DNA of 64,000 nt from positions 124,001 through 188,000 of the forward strand of contig CAXXKP010000001.1 in assembly GCA_963663665.2 (NCBI GenBank), in the 5' to 3' direction. Source of the DNA: SABI01 sp963663665 (GTDB lineage: Bacteria; Spirochaetota; Spirochaetia; Sphaerochaetales; Sphaerochaetaceae). Shown one piece after another: positions 59,431 to 64,000 of the stretch. The notes under the pieces were generated by a model that had not been told where the DNA came from, did no database searches, and was given only the letters and a program-made list of their open reading frames with translations. The position numbers and the translations under genes are program-made. Numbering within the stretch: the stretch's first letter is position 1; every line of letters begins with the position of its first letter.

Positions 59431-61194
59431 TTATATTTTATCAAATTCAAGTTGAATCATCCTGTAGTACTCATCAGCCATTCTTTTTGCCCTTTTTGGA
59501 ATATCTCCAGCTTTAAAATCAGGATACTCATTACAAAACGCTTCAACATTTTGATATCTTGATTGGTGATAAACTACTCGTTTTTCTATAAATGAATTTT
59601 CCTCAGCATTGCTATTCAAATTAGATTCGAGCACAATCAGGTTGCCAATATTGCAATATTCTTCACCAGACGATTCTGGAATAATATGCTCTATTGAACC
59701 ATCTGGAGGAAATACTTCATTCCCATTTGCATTGCTCCATAGCCGATAAATGACATATTTTGATAACATACTCTGTTGAGGAGAAGACATCCCTCTATTT
59801 GAGTATGTTAGTTTTAAAACAAAATTATCAATAAAAACTGATTCTTCGGGCAAAAGCTTTTTCAACGGAGTACATAGATCGTTTTTTATTATTCGTAGAG
59901 AATCAGTTTGATTAGTGGATTTCCTTAATGCTATAGCAAATCTCGAATATAATGGTTCAACTCTTGAAGCCCTATAGGACATTAGTCCATTAAAAACAAA
60001 ATGAAAATTTTCTATAAACTTAATGACACTTTTTAAATTCTTCAAACTCAATAAAGAATGGTTTGAATCTCTGTAAAAAAGGTCCAGTAAAGAAAGGATG
60101 GCAATTCTGCTTTGTGTAATATTGAAAATTTCGTTTAATGCTTGCATTGATTGAATAAACCATACATATTGTTTTTTATTGTGGAAATCACGATCTAAAT
60201 TTGGTTTTACTATACTTCGATATCGTTCAGACTCAGTTTCTGTGTTACGTAAAAACTCTAATAAAGTAGATACAGATGATTCGCCGTATTCCTTGATGAA
60301 TGCATTATACAATCTAGATGAACTTTCCTTTTTGTATTTGGAACTCCAATAATGCATAAAAAATGTTTCGTCAGGGATTTGGTGTTTTGAATCACTTAAG
60401 GTTCTAATTATCTTTTTCCAGTGAGTATAAGCTCTTTCATGATTATCAATATCATTGATTGTTCCCAATATACAACTCTTTATTAAATCAATACTTGATA
60501 ATGGCTTACCTCTTGAATTGATCGATTCAAATATTTTATTGGCACTACTTCGATCACTTGAAACAATCCGTATTACAGTCGTTTTCAAGATCTGTTCTCT
60601 TAAGGCCTTTAAAATATCAAAATATTCTATGCCATAGATACTATCTTTCAATTTTCTTCTAAATGACTCAATTCCCAATTGTTTCCTGAAATCTTGATAA
60701 GTTTTCAGAATCAATCTTTCTTGCGATGTGGTAGGTTCTACATGTTGATCTTTATCTCTAGATTGTATGAAGTCATAAAAATAGGGATAGTTTGCCTCGT
60801 TCTCAATGATTTTAACTGGATTCCCGTCATTATCATTTGGGATGATAAAATCAAAAATCTTTTCTGCTTGTTGTTCATATTGAATTGCTTTAAAAGTATC
60901 TCCCAATGCAGATAATAAGATTGTCAAAGTTGTCAGTCTTTGCTGCCCATCAATGCAGCTTAAATTCTCTCTTGAATCTCTATCATCTTCCTTGATAAAT
61001 ATCATGGTACCCAAATAGTATTGAGCATCACGAATTGTGTTACCTTCAATTTGCAAATTAAACAACAAATCATTCAATAAAGTACTACTTTGCTTGCTTT
61101 CCCATGAAAAACTTCTTTGAAAATCTGGAATTATTATTTTATTCTGATATGTTAGTATTTCACTTACCGTAGAAGCCACTGGGTGAAAATTCAT
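59431..61194 (-). CDS. DUF262 + HNH (DUF1524) protein, GmrSD/BrxU-like nuclease
   Basis: 587 residues. The N-terminal DUF262 ParB-like NTPase fold is marked by IIPDFQRSFSW (residues 21-31), YLGTMIF and IDGQQRLTTL (DGQQR at 82-86). The C-terminal DUF1524 HNH part has SIEHIIPES, then IGNLIVLESNLNSNAEENSFIEKR. Together they are the two halves of GmrSD-type type IV restriction enzymes that cut modified DNA. TAGGAG lies upstream and brxL ends 28 nt before its ATG, same strand, so it is probably in the BREX operon. GC-poor compared with brxL. The BrxU assignment is by context. Confidence 0.85.
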   Translation of the reverse strand: MNFHPVASTVSEILTYQNKIIIPDFQRSFSWESKQSSTLLNDLLFNLQIEGNTIRDAQYYLGTMIFIKEDDRDSRENLSCIDGQQRLTTLTILLSALGDTFKAIQYEQQAEKIFDFIIPNDNDGNPVKIIENEANYPYFYDFIQSRDKDQHVEPTTSQERLILKTYQDFRKQLGIESFRRKLKDSIYGIEYFDILKALREQILKTTVIRIVSSDRSSANKIFESINSRGKPLSSIDLIKSCILGTINDIDNHERAYTHWKKIIRTLSDSKHQIPDETFFMHYWSSKYKKESSSRLYNAFIKEYGESSVSTLLEFLRNTETESERYRSIVKPNLDRDFHNKKQYVWFIQSMQALNEIFNITQSRIAILSLLDLFYRDSNHSLLSLKNLKSVIKFIENFHFVFNGLMSYRASRVEPLYSRFAIALRKSTNQTDSLRIIKNDLCTPLKKLLPEESVFIDNFVLKLTYSNRGMSSPQQSMLSKYVIYRLWSNANGNEVFPPDGSIEHIIPESSGEEYCNIGNLIVLESNLNSNAEENSFIEKRVVYHQSRYQNVEAFCNEYPDFKAGDIPKRAKRMADEYYRMIQLEFDKI

Positions 61195-61222
61195 AAATCA
61201 TCTCTCCTATTAATAAATTAGA

Positions 61223-63268
61223 TTACTCAGCAATAGACTTAAGTAAGGCATCCCTGGCATCAGAATAGAACTGAACATCAACCTTCGTTGCCATCTCATC
61301 TGAAAGATCGATAAGCTGCCGTCTGCAAGATACTGGCATAAGGATGGCAGTCGCTTGTTTTTCAACAGCTATCTCCACAATAGATACCGGCTTATGTACA
61401 GGTTCAATTGAACCACCCAAGTTAAGCTCTCCTACTATGACCAGTCCACCACGCAGGCTTTTCTTCAACAATGAAGTTGCTAGAGCAACCAGCGTTGCAA
61501 CACCCAGTTTTGAACCAGACCTTGCAGTATCAAAGGCACGGAGCTGGACCGAGTATTCATGATGTCTAGGATCTTTATCCCCTACCAAGTTGGTCGATCG
61601 AGCATAGAGATTCTGTTCTGCGTAGCTCACGCTCTCTCTGAAAGGCTGAGGTACGGGTTTATTCAGAATTCTTACCCCATTTCCAGGACCCTCTGATACT
61701 TCAATACGATACAACCCAGGATGTTCCTGCCCATCGCCTGGGCTGATTGTCCATACTTGCCCGGGTTCAAGAGGATCATTGCCAATTCCAGCTCCACTTT
61801 GAAGTTCCGGAGTACTTACAAATTTCTCAACCCCTTCTTCTCCTATCACATAGCTGAAATGGGTATTGCGGAATTCGGCTGCACCAATACGCTTCTGCTG
61901 CTCCTTCACCCTCCTACGAGTCTCAAGTGCAATACGAACAGCCCACTCAATATCAGCATCTGGAATTTCTTCGGACGATGAAGGATATAAAAGCTTGAGC
62001 AATCCACTGACAGTTTTATTCACAGCGTTGGTATCACGACCAGAGAGAGATCCTCCAAAGAAGACTTTATTTTGCAGAACCGATACACGGCTTTGGTTGC
62101 GAAGTTTACTCCAGCACTCTGATAGAAAATCACTGACCAACCCAAAGTGATCAGTTAGCAAATTTTTACTGATCTTCGGGACATCCCAGCCAGGCAAGTA
62201 GGCATGGATACGATCCATGAATGCTGTATCATCACGCATCTCAGGAGGTAGAGGACCAAACAAATGTCCTATCCGCTGTTGCTGCTCAACATCAACATCA
62301 AAGTTCCCAACCATAACCACTGATCCATCAGCCCTGATGCTCTCCTTCCCTCGACTGAACTCTCCTGACTCCATATAGCCTTTGAGAATATTCACCCCAT
62401 CTTTCTGATCGAACGAAACACCAGATACTTCATCAAAACAAACTACATCGTATTGGCAAACTAACCCTCGTTGCCCATTAGAATTGTTCACGAACATCTT
62501 CGCAACGGTAGCTTTTCCTCCGCTGATCAGGTGGGCATATGGGGAAATTTGTTGAAACAAGTGGCTCTTGCCAGTTCCCCTGGGGCCAAGTTCCACCATA
62601 TTGTAGTTGCGCTCCACGAAGGGAACCATTCTCAAGAGCATCGCATCCTTCTGCCGCTCTTCAAGCTTATCAGGATTAATACCGATTGAGCGAAGCATTA
62701 AAGTCTTCCACTCATCAGTGGTAAAATGGGGTCTGGCAACAGCCAATACTTCAAGAGCATCCAGCTTTGAGAGCTGAATCTCACGAATCGCCTCGATACC
62801 GAATGGACGTCCACCACGCTCTAAGGCAATAGCTCCGTCATAGGAAAGAGTTATTTCAGCATAAAATCCACCTGTAAGCATCCGTTCGTGCCGATCTACA
62901 AGTTCAGAAGTGATCCTCACATCATTAAGCATAAGACTAGGAAGAGATGCAACAAATGAGTCAGTCTTTGCATCAAGACGGGCAGTGATAATGTCTATGA
63001 GTTTGATATTACCTTCTTCCTTTGCCCGTTTCTTGAATAATTCAACATCGGTAGGTTTGACGGTCTTGGATTGCAGCTGCCGCTGGACTATCTCCAGTCC
63101 TTCCTCAATCTCCGATTGATCAGCACTCGCACAGTAGCGGCCAAGAAGGAATTCCACTACATAGGTGGGAACTGGGAACTGTCTACTGAACGTCCGCACC
63201 AAATCCTTTCTTACAAGATACCCATCAAGAGCTTCTATTGCTTTTTTATCTATTGCATCCAGTTCCAT
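61223..63268 (-). CDS. brxL: BREX system Lon-like protein BrxL
   Basis: 681 residues. An N-terminal helical region precedes the AAA+ core: Walker A GPRGTGKS at 228-235 and Walker B VVCFDE at 275-280, with GSVVMVGNFDVD as sensor. The C-terminal Lon-protease-like domain (about 555-681) has GGLVIVGELNLGGSIEPVHKPVSIVE; a Ser-Gly-Ser (ARSGSKLG) lies where Lon carries its catalytic serine. BrxL forms ring helicase-like particles on DNA and is needed for phage exclusion in type I BREX. The ribosome binding site (GGAGGGTGA) lies inside the end of pglZ, 6 nt away. Confidence 0.93.
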   Translation of the reverse strand: MELDAIDKKAIEALDGYLVRKDLVRTFSRQFPVPTYVVEFLLGRYCASADQSEIEEGLEIVQRQLQSKTVKPTDVELFKKRAKEEGNIKLIDIITARLDAKTDSFVASLPSLMLNDVRITSELVDRHERMLTGGFYAEITLSYDGAIALERGGRPFGIEAIREIQLSKLDALEVLAVARPHFTTDEWKTLMLRSIGINPDKLEERQKDAMLLRMVPFVERNYNMVELGPRGTGKSHLFQQISPYAHLISGGKATVAKMFVNNSNGQRGLVCQYDVVCFDEVSGVSFDQKDGVNILKGYMESGEFSRGKESIRADGSVVMVGNFDVDVEQQQRIGHLFGPLPPEMRDDTAFMDRIHAYLPGWDVPKISKNLLTDHFGLVSDFLSECWSKLRNQSRVSVLQNKVFFGGSLSGRDTNAVNKTVSGLLKLLYPSSSEEIPDADIEWAVRIALETRRRVKEQQKRIGAAEFRNTHFSYVIGEEGVEKFVSTPELQSGAGIGNDPLEPGQVWTISPGDGQEHPGLYRIEVSEGPGNGVRILNKPVPQPFRESVSYAEQNLYARSTNLVGDKDPRHHEYSVQLRAFDTARSGSKLGVATLVALATSLLKKSLRGGLVIVGELNLGGSIEPVHKPVSIVEIAVEKQATAILMPVSCRRQLIDLSDEMATKVDVQFYSDARDALLKSIAE

Positions 63269-63274
63269 CTGCCA

Positions 63275-64000
63275 TCACCCTCCAATTACCGTATCCATCT
63301 GATAGATGACATTCCCATTTGTATCCACCAATAATAGTGAAGCTGATTGTCCTTCCAAGTCTTCATTTTCGACAACCACTGATGTCGTCCCATTATCTTT
63401 AAATGTTTTAGTATCCAGAACAACAGAAGTAGAAGCAATCCCAGGCTCAAGCCGAATATCAACAAGCAAACCGAATACATCTCCATCGGCTACTACATTG
63501 CATCGCAAGCCTTTCCAGATGAGATCCAATGAACCACTGAAAGTATCAGAGAAAGCATTTCCACCTCTGATGGTCAATTGAAGCGTCAAACACTCCTGCA
63601 GACTCAATCCACCATGCTGATACTCTTCCCCGGCACGGTAGCAGCTAATTCCAGGAGCCAATGCAACGTCCCACGCATTATCCCAATACCAGGGATACAG
63701 CATCTGGCCAGAGTCAGCTCCTGATTTGATGGATGCACAACGCCCGCTCTGGGTCTCTGTGAGATAGGAAGGGAGCTCTGCTTTTGGTAATCCACCAGGG
63801 AGCAACAACCACCCATGATCGGTAACTATTTTGACAGTCTTCCATCCTGCTTCACAAAGGGATAATACACGCTCTTTCACTTCCTTCAATAAAGCATCAA
63901 GATGAAGAGCAATACGCCATCCTCGATCGTGTCCCTCGTGGTCCAGGTTTCCAACTTCACACCAGGCCCGTCCTTTCACATCCCCGGACTCGTGTTTTTC
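63275..64000 (-). CDS. pglZ: BREX alkaline-phosphatase-fold protein PglZ, type B (partial)
   Basis: The C-terminal 241 residues are visible; the frame stays open at the right edge (GTG 63979 is not its start). GWKTVKIVTDHGWLLLPGGLP is the PglZ metal-site block (TDHG), followed by AELPSYLTETQSGRCASIK, which fits the type B PglZ family; the C-terminus is beta-rich. PglZ is the core BREX protein; it binds the methyltransferase PglX. The rest of pglZ, and probably pglX, brxC, brxB and brxA, should lie further right. Confidence 0.9.
   Translation of the reverse strand, partial: EKHESGDVKGRAWCEVGNLDHEGHDRGWRIALHLDALLKEVKERVLSLCEAGWKTVKIVTDHGWLLLPGGLPKAELPSYLTETQSGRCASIKSGADSGQMLYPWYWDNAWDVALAPGISCYRAGEEYQHGGLSLQECLTLQLTIRGGNAFSDTFSGSLDLIWKGLRCNVVADGDVFGLLVDIRLEPGIASTSVVLDTKTFKDNGTTSVVVENEDLEGQSASLLLVDTNGNVIYQMDTVIGG

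Larger units (their letters stand above)
48462..64000. mobile_element. Genomic island / defective prophage next to initiator tRNA, continuing past the window
   Basis: Base composition rises sharply after the tRNA and stays GC-rich in integrase, excisionase and phage genes. It drops again in the IS, DUF4268, Abi-like and DUF262 genes. It contains integrase (split), HTH excisionase-like gene, repressor, Sak4-like ATPase, tail piece and holin, but no head or packaging genes in the visible part. BREX genes lie at the right. The right attachment site is outside the window. Confidence 0.7.

Noticed and set aside
48462..64000. CRISPR array in the defence region
   Set aside because: No regularly spaced direct repeats were seen anywhere in the window and no cas genes are present.

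Overview
The window looks like chromosome from a low-GC spirochaete, probably Sphaerochaetaceae/Spirochaetaceae-like. This is inferred from the short alanyl-tRNA synthetase without its C-terminal domain, several small C-terminal-aromatic outer-membrane barrels, lipoproteins, and the overall gene set; no rRNA is present to settle it. About the first 48.4 kb is ordinary host DNA. From about 48.46 kb to the right edge lies a patchwork genomic island with much GC-richer segments.

Host region, left to right: a degenerate DEAD-box helicase cut by the left edge, an MBL hydrolase, a DksA/TraR protein, ThrH, a Gfo/Idh oxidoreductase, and a cobalamin lower-loop salvage operon (cobT-cobU-cobS). These are followed by a nucleotidase lipoprotein, a MutY-like glycosylase without an Fe-S cluster, an AI-2E family membrane protein, TrmJ, a GDPD, NagB and a C_GCAxxG protein. 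Next come MnmA with tRNA-Asp, a PAP2 phosphatase, TopA, a LiaF-like protein, a B12/radical SAM enzyme, YchF, HflX, an OPT transporter, RlmN, AlaS and a DprA-like protein. A strongly promoted secreted protein, a TDT transporter and tRNA-Phe follow. A biotin cluster has birA diverging from an ECF transporter (bioY plus ATPase plus T component) across a clear BirA operator. Then come 5-formyl-THF cyclo-ligase, a PTS IIA protein, an NfnAB-type transhydrogenase, a cupin, a MATE pump, an encapsulin iron-storage operon (encapsulated ferritin plus shell) and an Hsp20 gene with a sigma-54-type promoter.

Island (about 48.46 kb to beyond 64 kb): initiator tRNA-Met is the last host gene and the likely attachment site. 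The integrase that follows is split after about 11 codons by a complete ISL3-family insertion sequence. Then come a DUF4268 protein, an excisionase-like HTH gene, an Abi_C-like protein and a remnant prophage on the minus strand (holin, small late proteins, a tail-tip C-terminal piece, a DUF669 stub and a Sak4-like ATPase), divergent from a LexA/CI-type self-cleaving repressor. No terminase, portal, capsid or tail-tube gene is present. The 27-residue DUF669 stub runs straight into the tail gene, which points to a large internal deletion joining early and late phage genes. The right end holds the 3' part of a BREX anti-phage operon: pglZ (cut by the window edge), brxL, and a DUF262-HNH (GmrSD/BrxU-like) gene in the same direction.

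Taken together, the right part reads as a decayed integrative prophage turned into a carrier of defence genes. The AT-rich cargo genes (DUF4268, Abi-like, DUF262) look separately acquired. Other points worth attention in the host part are a 13-bp hairpin that would bury the ribosome binding site of an outer-membrane protein gene, back-to-back promoters between topA and a possibly leaderless gene, and a probable frame error at the start of hflX.
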